DNA of 32,417 nt from a virus. The translations under genes were made by a program, and so were the position numbers. This document shows, piece by piece, positions 12,325-19,478 of this stretch. Under the pieces are notes generated by a model. That model saw nothing but the letters and a program-made list of their open reading frames with translations. It ran no database searches and had not been told where the DNA came from. The stretch spans positions 1 to 32,417 of IMG/VR virus record IMGVR_UViG_3300031669_000146. One strand, 5' to 3'. Numbering within the stretch: position 1 is the stretch's first letter; every line of letters begins with the position of its first letter.

Positions 12325-12555
12325 CTGGTGCGGACGACGGGCAGGCAAAGCAAGGTGCATAAGGGACAGGCCTGAAAGGGTATAGAAAGGAGTTCCGATC
12401 TTGAGGATAGATATCATAATAGGGCAGATTTGCTAGTTTGTTGATTTTGTTGACTGGAAAATGCAACCGGTGTAACACTATAGGAAGTTACTCGCTTTAA
12501 TGTAAATCAGGCTACACGGCTGTTTTTATTGATTATTGTCCAAGGTTGACATAAT

Positions 12556-13224
12556 ATGACGGAAGACGTTGATAAATATAAGAAAAGTCGAGAGACGAAA
12601 GGAAAGCCCAATGTTTACGCTGAAGGCTGGCTCACGATCACACAAAAGCTATGCACTATGATGGCAGGCTTCACGGTCACCGTGGATATGCGCGTTGCAC
12701 TAGCAATTTGCGCCCATGCTGATTATCACAATGGCTTACTGGTCACCCAGGCCGATATAGCAGCAGAGCTTAAGGTGGCGCGTGCTACTGTAAACAGGTC
12801 ATTTTCACGCCTGAGAAAATTGCAGGTGATCGAGAGGGTCAGTCGGGCGTCTGAACCAACCGCATATAGGCTTAATCCTGATTACGCATGGCGTGGATCT
12901 GGCAAGGCGCACCAGAAGGCGTTATGGCAGAAAGAGGCAGACAAGGCGCGCGCTATCAAGGAAGCAAGAGAGGCGGATAACCTAGCCCGGCTGAGAGTGG
13001 CAAGGATGAAATTCCTAGCATCACACCCTGAAGCCAGCAAATCGAGAAGGCGCACGGCAAAATCAGGATACAAGGGCGTCACGGCGCACAATGGCGGTTG
13101 GCTTGCGCAGATACAGATACGATGCCAGCGCTACAATTTGGGCACGCATGCTACGCCAGAATTGGCGCACGCTGCCTATCTCAAGGCCAAAAAAGAGCTA
13201 TCGATACACAAGCCGAAAGACTAG
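12556..13224 (+). CDS. RepL-like winged-helix protein fused to an AP2 DNA-binding domain
   Basis: A 222-residue protein. Residues about 45-115 form a winged helix (VTQADIAAELKVARATVNRS, residues 63-82) ending in TAYRLNPDYAWRGSG (102-116). That end motif is characteristic of RepL-type plasmid and phage replication proteins. A basic helical linker (120-165) leads to an AP2 domain (SGYKGVTAHNGGWLAQI ... THATPELAHAAYLKAKKEL, 170-215) closely like those of the two HNH proteins in this window, but with no nuclease core. AAGG lies ten bases before the ATG. A candidate origin follows directly. Replication initiator and transcription regulator are both possible; the fusion itself is clear. Confidence 0.72.
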   Translation: MTEDVDKYKKSRETKGKPNVYAEGWLTITQKLCTMMAGFTVTVDMRVALAICAHADYHNGLLVTQADIAAELKVARATVNRSFSRLRKLQVIERVSRASEPTAYRLNPDYAWRGSGKAHQKALWQKEADKARAIKEAREADNLARLRVARMKFLASHPEASKSRRRTAKSGYKGVTAHNGGWLAQIQIRCQRYNLGTHATPELAHAAYLKAKKELSIHKPKD

Positions 13225-13269
13225 CAAGGTGCGTGCCAAGGGATCAGACAATAGGCGTATTTATTTTCA

Positions 13270-13290
13270 GGTTAGCCCAGGGTTAGCCCA
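13270..13290 (+). repeat. Short direct repeat after the RepL-like gene
   Basis: GGTTAGCCCA occurs twice (13270-13279 and 13281-13290), one base apart, so successive copies start 11 bases apart, one helical turn, as expected for binding sites of one protein. It lies 45 bases after the RepL-like stop codon and may belong to the origin. Confidence 0.5.
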
Positions 13291-13429
13291 AGTTTGATGC
13301 CGATCAATAAACGCTTGATTATGTTGTCGTTATACGGGTGGACCTTGTGACTATAAATCAGCAAGTCTCATGACGTGACCGCCCCTATACACCACATAAG
13401 CTAATCACCATACACAATAACGCGCTATC

Positions 13430-13745
13430 GTCATCATCATAGTGATAGTGTATATAATCATATAGTTATATATATGTGTGTATGTGTGTGTATGTCATGT
13501 ATGTGTATGATTACTATATGTATATCATGTGTGTGCACGTCATACTGTACGTGTGCGCTATCGTGTGCATGTATAACTCATGTATGTTATTGATTGTCCG
13601 TGTATGAATATGTGCATATCTTGTGTGTAAGATGTGTGTAACGTGTTGATATGCTGTGGATAACCATGTGGATAACCCCAGGGTACCTTCGTTGTTGGGC
13701 CTGTGCATAACTATATGTCTGACACCATCCCGAATTATCCCCAAA
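13430..13745. other. Candidate replication origin: AT-rich and GT-rich DNA with clustered DnaA boxes
   Basis: Two perfect DnaA boxes in the same orientation, TGTGGATAA (13655-13663 and 13667-13675, the complement of TTATCCACA), lie 12 bases apart. TGTGCATAA (13702-13710) fits TTATNCACA, and TTATCCCCA (13735-13743) differs by one base. To their left is an AT-rich stretch (13435-13475) and then about 170 bases of TG/TATG-rich alternating sequence, a plausible unwinding region. The whole gene-free stretch 13225-13831 lies between the RepL-like gene and the terminase genes. Origin function is inferred from these features. Confidence 0.55.
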
Positions 13746-13831
13746 ACCCAGACTCCAACACGGTCTTAACATAGGCAAGAAGAGATGGTCGTTCACCTGA
13801 AGCCTATCGCCGCAGAGAAGAGCAGCCCCAC

Positions 13832-13975
13832 ATGGAGTTCGCAACCAAAAAGGATAGTACGATAGAGAATCTCAAAAAAAATTTCCCACCAAAATCCGGT
13901 TCCAACATTGACGATTGGACAAATAGCCTACTGTTAATGGATACTTGTACATATCGACAAGGAGTGAATGGATGA
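13832..13975 (+). CDS. 47-residue hypothetical protein before the terminase small subunit
   Basis: A short gene beginning MEFATKKDSTIENLKKNFPP and ending QGVNG. Its stop overlaps the ATG of the terminase small subunit as ATGA, the main reason to call it. The site before the ATG (AGAGAAGAGC) is only moderate. The product has a basic N-terminal helix and a polar C-terminus. The end of this gene also carries the AAGGAG used by the next one. Function unknown. Confidence 0.45.
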   Translation: MEFATKKDSTIENLKKNFPPKSGSNIDDWTNSLLLMDTCTYRQGVNG

Positions 13976-14391
13976 GCCCAACTGACCGATTGATACTTGA
14001 GCTTTCGCTGCAAGCCTTTTCGGTATCGGAGATAGCGGAGCAATCTGGGGAGACGCAGGCATATGTTCGTCGGTTCATCGGGTCAGCAGAGGCTCAGGCG
14101 GAGTTTGAGCAGGTTGCAGCGGAACAGACGCTACGCATGCGCAACCTGTACGAGAAGTCGGTGGATGCCATCAGAGATGCATTGGACAGCAAGAACGACA
14201 GTGTGAGGCTGAATGCTGCGAAGGAGTGGCACAAGATCACTGGGAGGTATGGGACTGAGGCGAGTACGGCGATGAGTGCTGAAGACTTGGCTCGTGCGCT
14301 TCTTGAGCAATGGAAGGTTCAGCAGGTTGAGAGCCAGGCTGTTGTGGTCAGTGTACCGGCGTTGATTGAAGTGAAGCAGAATGTCACCTGA
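13972..14391 (+). CDS. Terminase small subunit (probable)
   Basis: A 139-residue protein directly upstream of and overlapping the large terminase gene by 11 bases. The N-terminus holds a helix-turn-helix (FSVSEIAEQSGETQAYVRRF, about residues 14-33), followed by a helical oligomerisation region (EQTLRMRNLYEKSVDAIRDA, then DSVRLNAAKEWHKITGRYG) and a C-terminal tail, the usual layout of small terminases that bind the packaging site and regulate the motor. I start it at the ATG at 13972 with AAGGAG; an in-frame ATG nine codons earlier has no site. Assignment rests on layout and position more than on a named family. Confidence 0.78.
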   Translation: MSPTDRLILELSLQAFSVSEIAEQSGETQAYVRRFIGSAEAQAEFEQVAAEQTLRMRNLYEKSVDAIRDALDSKNDSVRLNAAKEWHKITGRYGTEASTAMSAEDLARALLEQWKVQQVESQAVVVSVPALIEVKQNVT

Positions 14392-15877
14392 AGCCTTTCT
14401 GATTGAGAGTATGTTCTACATTCCCAACAAAAACGGGGATAAGGTGAAGTTCAAGCTCAACCCACATCAGGTGGCGCTGGATGAGTCTTTGTCTGGTCGG
14501 GACATCATCCCAAAGGCGCGTCAGTTGGGTGTCTCAATGTACATTTTGGCGAGGTTTGCCATTGAGTGCCTGACGAAAGACAATCGGCGGTGCGTCATCG
14601 TATCGCACCAGTCTGAAGCGACCAGACGCCTGCTATCCCGCATCAAGTACATGCTCAACAACATTGATGGCCTGAAGCCTGACCTGTCAACGAATACGAG
14701 CAATGAGATTACTTTCCGCAAGACAAACAGTACCCTCTACATCGGAACGGCGGGCAATGCCGACTTTGCCGTGGGGGATACCATAACGAACCTGCATGCT
14801 TCTGAGTGCTCGCGGTGGAAGGATGCGGGACAGTTGCTGCTGGGTTTATTTCAGGCAGTGCCATCGACGGGGCAAATCTTTATAGAGTCAACCGGGCATG
14901 GTGTGGGCAACTGGTTCCACAAGGCCTGCATGCGGGCGTCTGAAGGGCAAGGATTCAAAATGCACTTCCTGCCGTGGAACAGAGAGCCTGAATATCGCAA
15001 GTTCCTGACGCCGCATGAGCAAATGAGATTCCTTTCCAGCCTGGATGAAGACCTTGGGGAACCGGAATTGCTACGGTCTGGCATGCTCGATGTTGAGCAG
15101 CTTGCATGGAGACGGGACAAGATCATCGAAATGGATTACTCGATGCAGGCGATGCTGGAGCAATACCCGCTGACGCTGGATGAATGCTTCCAGTCGGACG
15201 GTGCGTCATTCTTCACCCGAATCAAAAAGGGAAACCACCTGAAGACGATGGTTAAGGATCCGGATGATCGCCATCTGTTCGTGTTACCTGGTCACCCTGA
15301 CCCTGACCTCAGCTATGTGATCGGGGCCGACATCAGCGGCGGCGTGGGCCGGGACAACTCGGTGGCCGAGATCATCTGCTTGGAAACGCTGGAACAGGTT
15401 GGGGAGTGGTGCAATAATCGCACGCAACCGGACACTTTTACAGACGTTCTGATTAGGTTATCGAACCGATTCAACGGGGCCATGATGAATCCGGAGCGGA
15501 ATAATCACGGCCTTGTTGTGGTATCCGGGCTGGATCGTGCTATAAAGGCGAGAACGGTGCCACGAGAGCGGGTGTATCGGGAAAAGCATGAGATGGGAAC
15601 GATGACGACGCTGTCATCCAAGCCGCGCATGATCGCCATGCTGAGGAATGCGCTAGCAAACGATATCACGATCTACTCGGAATCGCTGATTGCTGAGTTA
15701 CAGACCTTCGTGGAAGATGACGGCAAGTTGGCGGCACAGAGCGGATGCTTTGATGACCGCGTCATGAGCCTCTCGATGGCCGTGCATGCGATCAGTCGGG
15801 CCGCGATGCTGAACAGTTTAGCGAACAAGCCTAAAGCGCGATTGCGTGATCCTATGGCCTCGTTGTATGCACGCTGA
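14381..15877 (+). CDS. terL: Terminase large subunit
   Basis: A 498-residue DNA-packaging motor protein. The ATPase domain has a deviant Walker A, PKARQLGVS (44-52), a Walker B-like LHASECSRW (138-146) and the coupling motif IESTGHG (168-174). The C-terminal nuclease domain has GADISGGVGRDN (315-326) with the first catalytic aspartate at 317, PERNNHG (371-377) with a glutamate, and FDDRVMSLSMA (457-467) with the last aspartates. Length and motif spacing are normal for the family. Working with the small subunit and portal, it cuts concatemers and pumps DNA into the prohead. The start overlaps the small subunit gene. Confidence 0.93.
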   Translation: MSPEAFLIESMFYIPNKNGDKVKFKLNPHQVALDESLSGRDIIPKARQLGVSMYILARFAIECLTKDNRRCVIVSHQSEATRRLLSRIKYMLNNIDGLKPDLSTNTSNEITFRKTNSTLYIGTAGNADFAVGDTITNLHASECSRWKDAGQLLLGLFQAVPSTGQIFIESTGHGVGNWFHKACMRASEGQGFKMHFLPWNREPEYRKFLTPHEQMRFLSSLDEDLGEPELLRSGMLDVEQLAWRRDKIIEMDYSMQAMLEQYPLTLDECFQSDGASFFTRIKKGNHLKTMVKDPDDRHLFVLPGHPDPDLSYVIGADISGGVGRDNSVAEIICLETLEQVGEWCNNRTQPDTFTDVLIRLSNRFNGAMMNPERNNHGLVVVSGLDRAIKARTVPRERVYREKHEMGTMTTLSSKPRMIAMLRNALANDITIYSESLIAELQTFVEDDGKLAAQSGCFDDRVMSLSMAVHAISRAAMLNSLANKPKARLRDPMASLYAR

Positions 15878-15892
15878 GAAAGGGAATCTGGA

Positions 15893-17593
15893 ATGCTGAA
15901 GAAACTTGCAGAGACGATGCCGTTTGAAGCATGGGTTAAGCAGTCGAGTCGCTTCTATCGCCTGGGAGTTCTGAACAGCATCCTTGACGGGAGTCTTTAC
16001 GATCACCTCTCAGCAGCGTTTTATGATGAAACCACGGGACCCGCTGCAACAGCACACATGATCCCGATCATTGAGCGCCGACCATCGGCACCCTATAATT
16101 TCATTCAGATGTTCTCAAAAGAGTCTGCCCGCAAGTTGTTTGCTGGGCGTCACTTTCCCATTATCCGCACGGATGACATCACGATCGACATGATTATTGA
16201 CAAGATCGTGTCGCGTGGCGGGATATCCAGCAAGATGATCCAGGCTACCTATTTGGGGTCGGTGGGATCGGTGGCCATCACATTCCGCGTATCGCCAGAG
16301 GGAGCGGTCGCCCTTGATGTCTGGCGCTCAGACTGGTGTACACCATACTTCGATGCCTATAACAATCTGGTGAAGCTGCGCGTGCATTACCCGGCGAAGG
16401 GCTGCGACATCATTCAGAACCTGAAAACAACCCTGGATATAGATGGGGCCCCACTGTTCGATCAGATAAAGTCCGAAGATGTTCACCCCGCCGAATTGTA
16501 CTGGGTTGTGCAGGACATCGAGGCGTCTGAATGCACGCATTATTTCCCCATCAGTACCAGAGACTGGAACCCTGTGTCGCCGCAGGAAGAACTCCGGCCC
16601 ATGTACAGTATTGAGAACCCCGGCGGCATCATCCCCGCGATATGGATTACGAATATGGGGTCCATGAATGGCCCTGATGGGGAGTGTGCGTGGGAGATCG
16701 CCGCGAACACCTCCATCGAGATCGACTATACCCTGTCCCAGATTGGCCGTGCCGTGCGGTACAATGCAGCGCCACAGCTTGTGATAATCGGGTCGGCTGA
16801 CGATGATGACAGCGAGGATATAGTCCGATCAGCCGTGCAAACCATCTACGTTTCAGCCGGGACCAAGAATGATGACGGAATCTCGACAGGTGCCGGTGAT
16901 GCAAAACTGCTTGAGATGACTGGTCGCGGTATTGATGCGGGCCTGGAATACGTCGATAAGCTTCGTAAGCTGGCATTGGAGCTGGTCAGCGCGTCGAGGA
17001 AGGACCTGGAACAGATGCACGGCCCGATGAGTGGCCGGGCGATGGAAATGCTCGATCAGGAAGCCCTGGATGCTGTTTATGAGCTTCGTACATCCTATGG
17101 CGATAATGGACTCATGAATTTGATTCGCTCGATTCTGCTGATCTATCGCCATTATGGGTTAGCGCAATTCGATGATGAGATTCTGGAATCGCTGGTCATC
17201 GACTGGCCAAAACCATATCTGGCGACGGCGGGCGAGGCCGCGCAGTTGGGGCAGGCTATCATGTCTTTCCAGCAGAGCATGGTCCTGGATGACGAAGAGC
17301 TGAAGAACTACCTTGCCGGGTACCTGGATCTGGCCGTGCTGAATCAGTCCGGTGGCCAAGGCGACATCCCCGGATCGGATGCGGTGATATCAGCAGCGAC
17401 CGCTGGTGGATCGGCGGACGGAGCGGCAGGGAATCGATCATCCATGCAGACGGGGCCAGACGAAGCCACTGCTGCACAGCAGATCGTGGATGACAGTCCG
17501 AACAGGGAACTGCGAAACAGAAGCAGTGCAAGGCAGCGCAGGGCTGCTGAACGTCAATACAAGGCCAAGCCGGACAAATGGCGTGGCCGATAA
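15893..17593 (+). CDS. Portal protein
   Basis: A 566-residue protein after terL, in the standard place and size for a portal. It has mixed alpha/beta structure with a long central helical region (about 345-385, EYVDKLRKLALELVSASRKD) like the stem helices of SPP1-type portals, and a polar, Ala/Gly/Arg-rich C-terminal tail that probably faces the capsid interior. The gene begins 15 bases after the terL stop. As the dodecameric ring at one capsid vertex it would be the DNA channel and the terminase dock. Assignment rests mainly on gene order and overall pattern. Confidence 0.82.
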   Translation: MLKKLAETMPFEAWVKQSSRFYRLGVLNSILDGSLYDHLSAAFYDETTGPAATAHMIPIIERRPSAPYNFIQMFSKESARKLFAGRHFPIIRTDDITIDMIIDKIVSRGGISSKMIQATYLGSVGSVAITFRVSPEGAVALDVWRSDWCTPYFDAYNNLVKLRVHYPAKGCDIIQNLKTTLDIDGAPLFDQIKSEDVHPAELYWVVQDIEASECTHYFPISTRDWNPVSPQEELRPMYSIENPGGIIPAIWITNMGSMNGPDGECAWEIAANTSIEIDYTLSQIGRAVRYNAAPQLVIIGSADDDDSEDIVRSAVQTIYVSAGTKNDDGISTGAGDAKLLEMTGRGIDAGLEYVDKLRKLALELVSASRKDLEQMHGPMSGRAMEMLDQEALDAVYELRTSYGDNGLMNLIRSILLIYRHYGLAQFDDEILESLVIDWPKPYLATAGEAAQLGQAIMSFQQSMVLDDEELKNYLAGYLDLAVLNQSGGQGDIPGSDAVISAATAGGSADGAAGNRSSMQTGPDEATAAQQIVDDSPNRELRNRSSARQRRAAERQYKAKPDKWRGR

Positions 17594-17612
17594 AACCAGG
17601 AGAATATAACTG

Positions 17613-18143
17613 ATGGAACGAAAATATCAGGATGGCGACCTGTTGATGTTGAACATGGCCATTTACAAAATCGTGTTTATGGATCGCGGTAAATTTGCTT
17701 CATGGAAGATGGGAACAAGGCCTGAGCGGGTGAAACTGGTGAACATCAAGCGTGGGGCCATCAATAGCATGATTGTCGATAACCTGGATAAGTTCATTTT
17801 CTACAAAAAACATCTGACGATCCATGCCGCGTGCATGCTGTTCAAGGAACACCGCCCAATCAAACGGTTTTCTGCAAGAAACCCTATAAACATAGTATTA
17901 CGTTTCTTTCATCGGGTGAATTATCAGTATTGGCCAGCACGAACCGATACTTGTTGGCGCAACCTGTTTCCCAACAAAAAGACGACGCAGGAACAGCGTG
18001 AGTCTCAGGTATTCGCGGACGCTGTTAACAAGGCTTCCACAGGTGTGCGCAAGGATCGGCTCGCAAAAATTGACGAGCAACACCGGGAGGCCCTGCAAAG
18101 GATACTCAAAGAGATTCAGCAAGAGGACGCCACAAATGGCTGA
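17613..18143 (+). CDS. Hypothetical basic protein in the head module
   Basis: A 176-residue basic protein of unknown function starting MERKYQDGDLLMLNMAIYKI, with AGGAG upstream. It is rich in Lys, Arg, Asn and aromatic residues in the first two thirds and ends in a helical, charged segment (RLAKIDEQHREALQRILKEI). No domain recognised. Position between portal and capsid genes suggests a virion or assembly role. Its stop overlaps the next gene. Confidence 0.65.
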   Translation: MERKYQDGDLLMLNMAIYKIVFMDRGKFASWKMGTRPERVKLVNIKRGAINSMIVDNLDKFIFYKKHLTIHAACMLFKEHRPIKRFSARNPINIVLRFFHRVNYQYWPARTDTCWRNLFPNKKTTQEQRESQVFADAVNKASTGVRKDRLAKIDEQHREALQRILKEIQQEDATNG

Positions 18144-18564
18144 AATATATCGTCAAGACAAGACGCTGACCATTTACAGGCCGGAAGTACCGAAACCCGA
18201 GATTGGTTCTAAAGGCTTTTTGGTGGACAAGAAGGGCATCTTTGAACTTGAAATCGGCCCTTGTGTATTACGGGGTATCGCTTGCACCCATAGTGGGAGT
18301 GGCGTTTTTGAGATTTACGATGGGTACGACGCATCTGTCGGGGTATTCTTTCCGAAGGTTGGTAGCGCACCAAAAGGAGCCCCTAATGGCCGCCGAGTAT
18401 TCTTCAGTGGTGCCTCACAACTTGGTATGTGGACCCTCTCAGTCGGTATGCACCACGGCCTCACCGTTGTCGCCCACGGCGGTACCGATGGTATCCCTAC
18501 AGTGGCCACTATCGTATGGGAAGCAAATCCTATGCGCAAAAAACCAGTATTGATTAACGACTGA
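18136..18564 (+). CDS. Beta-rich accessory virion protein, tandem paralogue 1
   Basis: A 142-residue protein starting at the ATG at 18136 (MAEIYRQDKTLTIYRPEVPK), which overlaps the upstream stop and has GAGG before it. It is almost entirely beta-strand-like, with glycine turns (SGVFEIYDGYDASVGVFFPK, GLTVVAHGGTDGIPTVATIV). The next gene encodes a related protein, with matching segments GSGVFEIYDG/SSGLFEVLSG and GLTVVAHGGT/GLVIVIHCGT. A capsid decoration or other surface protein is a reasonable guess from fold type and place, not shown. Confidence 0.65.
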   Translation: MAEIYRQDKTLTIYRPEVPKPEIGSKGFLVDKKGIFELEIGPCVLRGIACTHSGSGVFEIYDGYDASVGVFFPKVGSAPKGAPNGRRVFFSGASQLGMWTLSVGMHHGLTVVAHGGTDGIPTVATIVWEANPMRKKPVLIND

Positions 18565-18902
18565 TGGGCTGGGGAACATTTCCATATGACCTTGTTGATC
18601 TGTATAGCGCTACAGAACCTGGATCATGTATGCGCGGAACCCAGGTTGACGCAAATGGCGTATGGCGCATTGCTCGCCGTGGATGCGAGCTTCACAGCGT
18701 AAAAATCTTCTCTCAGGGCTCAAGTGGGCTTTTCGAGGTTTTGTCTGGTTCAGGGCGACCGCTATTCAGGCAACCATCGTGCTTTACGGGATCATGGCCG
18801 ATTGGATGTTATTCAGAAGAAGGATTGGTGATCGTTATCCATTGTGGGACGCCACCGAGCGTTCAGGTATCCTTTCGCGAGCCTGATTACAATGTCTTTT
18901 GA
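18564..18902 (+). CDS. Beta-rich accessory virion protein, tandem paralogue 2
   Basis: A 112-residue protein whose ATG shares its A with the stop of paralogue 1. It contains the conserved core of that protein (RGCELHSVKIFSQGSSGLFE ... EEGLVIVIHCGTPPSVQVSF) but lacks the longer N-terminus. It begins MGWGTFPYDLVDLYSATEPG. The -35 box of HNH cassette copy B lies in its last codons. Likely an ancient tandem duplication with divergence; function unknown. Confidence 0.62.
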   Translation: MGWGTFPYDLVDLYSATEPGSCMRGTQVDANGVWRIARRGCELHSVKIFSQGSSGLFEVLSGSGRPLFRQPSCFTGSWPIGCYSEEGLVIVIHCGTPPSVQVSFREPDYNVF

Positions 18903-18915
18903 TGTCGTATATAAT
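18887..18915 (+). promoter_or_regulatory. Promoter of HNH cassette copy B
   Basis: TTACAA (18887-18892), exactly 17 bases, TATAAT (18910-18915). The predicted start near 18922 falls at the base of helix P1 of the leader RNA, as in copy A. Confidence 0.65.
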
Positions 18916-18919
18916 CGAC

Positions 18920-18998
18920 TTGCGGCTAGGTTTGATCCCGAAAACCTGTACTCCACAGGCTGCCGCAACACCCTCCCGGAGCCAGATTGGAGAATCTG
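18920..18998 (+). ncRNA. Structured leader RNA of HNH cassette copy B (three-way junction, Shine-Dalgarno in a hairpin loop)
   Basis: P1 TTGCGGC/GCCGCAA (18920-18926 with 18962-18968), P2 AGGTTT/AAACCT (18928-18933 with 18942-18947) and P3 CCTGT/ACAGG (18945-18949 with 18955-18959; P2 and P3 share three bases, so their border is flexible). The P3 loop carries ACTCC. Downstream, CAGATT-GGAG-AATCTG (18983-18998) is a perfect 6-bp hairpin with the Shine-Dalgarno GGAG as its tetraloop, ending at the start codon. CTCCA (18951-18955) can pair with TGGAG (18988-18992). The layout matches copy A, with compensating base changes in P1. Confidence 0.65.
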
Positions 18999-19478
18999 AT
19001 GATTGAAATACCATTAACACAAGGCCAAGTTGCGCTGATTGACGATGAAGACTATAGCCTGGTTTCCCAGCATAAATGGCACGCGGCGTGGGCCCCAAAC
19101 ACGAAATCATTTTACGCCGCGACCGATATCCGCAAGCCGGATGGCAAACGGACAACGCTGCGAATGCACCGGCTTATCATGGGTGCCCAGCCCGGTGAAC
19201 AGGTAGACCACATCCAGCACTTGACGCTAGACAATCGCAAGTCGGAATTGAGGCTTTGTACGAATTCAGAAAACCTAATGAACAGAGGGGCACAAGAAAA
19301 CAATACCTCCGGTTTCAAGGGGGTTGGTTGGAATAAGCGAGACCAAAAATGGACGGCACAAATCGTGCTGAATGGCAAGAATAAGAGTCTCGGATACTAC
19401 GCCACACCAGAACTCGCCCACGAAGTCTATTGCCGTGCTGCCCATGAGTTGTATGGCGAATTTGCGAGAGTCGCGTAA
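18999..19478 (+). CDS. HNH homing endonuclease with AP2 domain, copy B
   Basis: A 159-residue paralogue of the endonuclease at 8210. The N-terminus MIEIPLTQGQVALIDDEDYS, HNH core (MHRLIMG, VDHIQHLTLDNR at 69-80, SENLMN) and AP2 domain (SGFKGVGWNKRDQKWTAQI ... LGYYATPELAHEVYCRAAHEL) align with no gaps. It ends ELYGEFARVA, where copy A runs on for 19 more residues. The ATG at 18999 directly follows the Shine-Dalgarno hairpin; an upstream TTG in frame is less likely. The stop overlaps the ATG of the biotinyl-domain gene, so the cassette sits seamlessly between two virion-region genes. Confidence 0.9.
   Translation: MIEIPLTQGQVALIDDEDYSLVSQHKWHAAWAPNTKSFYAATDIRKPDGKRTTLRMHRLIMGAQPGEQVDHIQHLTLDNRKSELRLCTNSENLMNRGAQENNTSGFKGVGWNKRDQKWTAQIVLNGKNKSLGYYATPELAHEVYCRAAHELYGEFARVA

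Larger units (their letters stand above)
11981..12482 (-). ncRNA. Candidate leftward non-coding transcript between promoter and terminator
   Basis: A leftward promoter TTTACA (12506-12501), 18 bases, TATAGT (12482-12477) and the intrinsic terminator at 11981-12006 bracket about 470 bases. The only long open frame in between starts inside the -10 box and has a low-complexity, atypical translation, so the transcript is probably non-coding. Part of the stretch (12010-12210) is rich in GCA-type triplets. It lies just upstream of, and divergent from, the RepL-like gene. The gap 11974-12555 otherwise holds only the tentative rightward promoter. Confidence 0.35.

Noticed and set aside
12047-12478. 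143-codon minus-strand frame in the gene-free region
   Set aside because: It would start at a GTG inside a predicted -10 box, has no ribosome binding site and encodes a low-complexity peptide without any regular fold pattern.
12470-12488. Sequence like a T7/SP6-type promoter (GGTGTAACACTATAGGAAG)
   Set aside because: It resembles the SP6 consensus but with two extra bases. It occurs once as far as I saw, and there is no phage RNA polymerase gene in the window. Probably chance, overlapping the leftward TATAGT promoter.
18903-19478. HNH genes as parts of group I introns
   Set aside because: Both cassettes lie between complete genes, not inside one, and the leaders are too short for an intron core.
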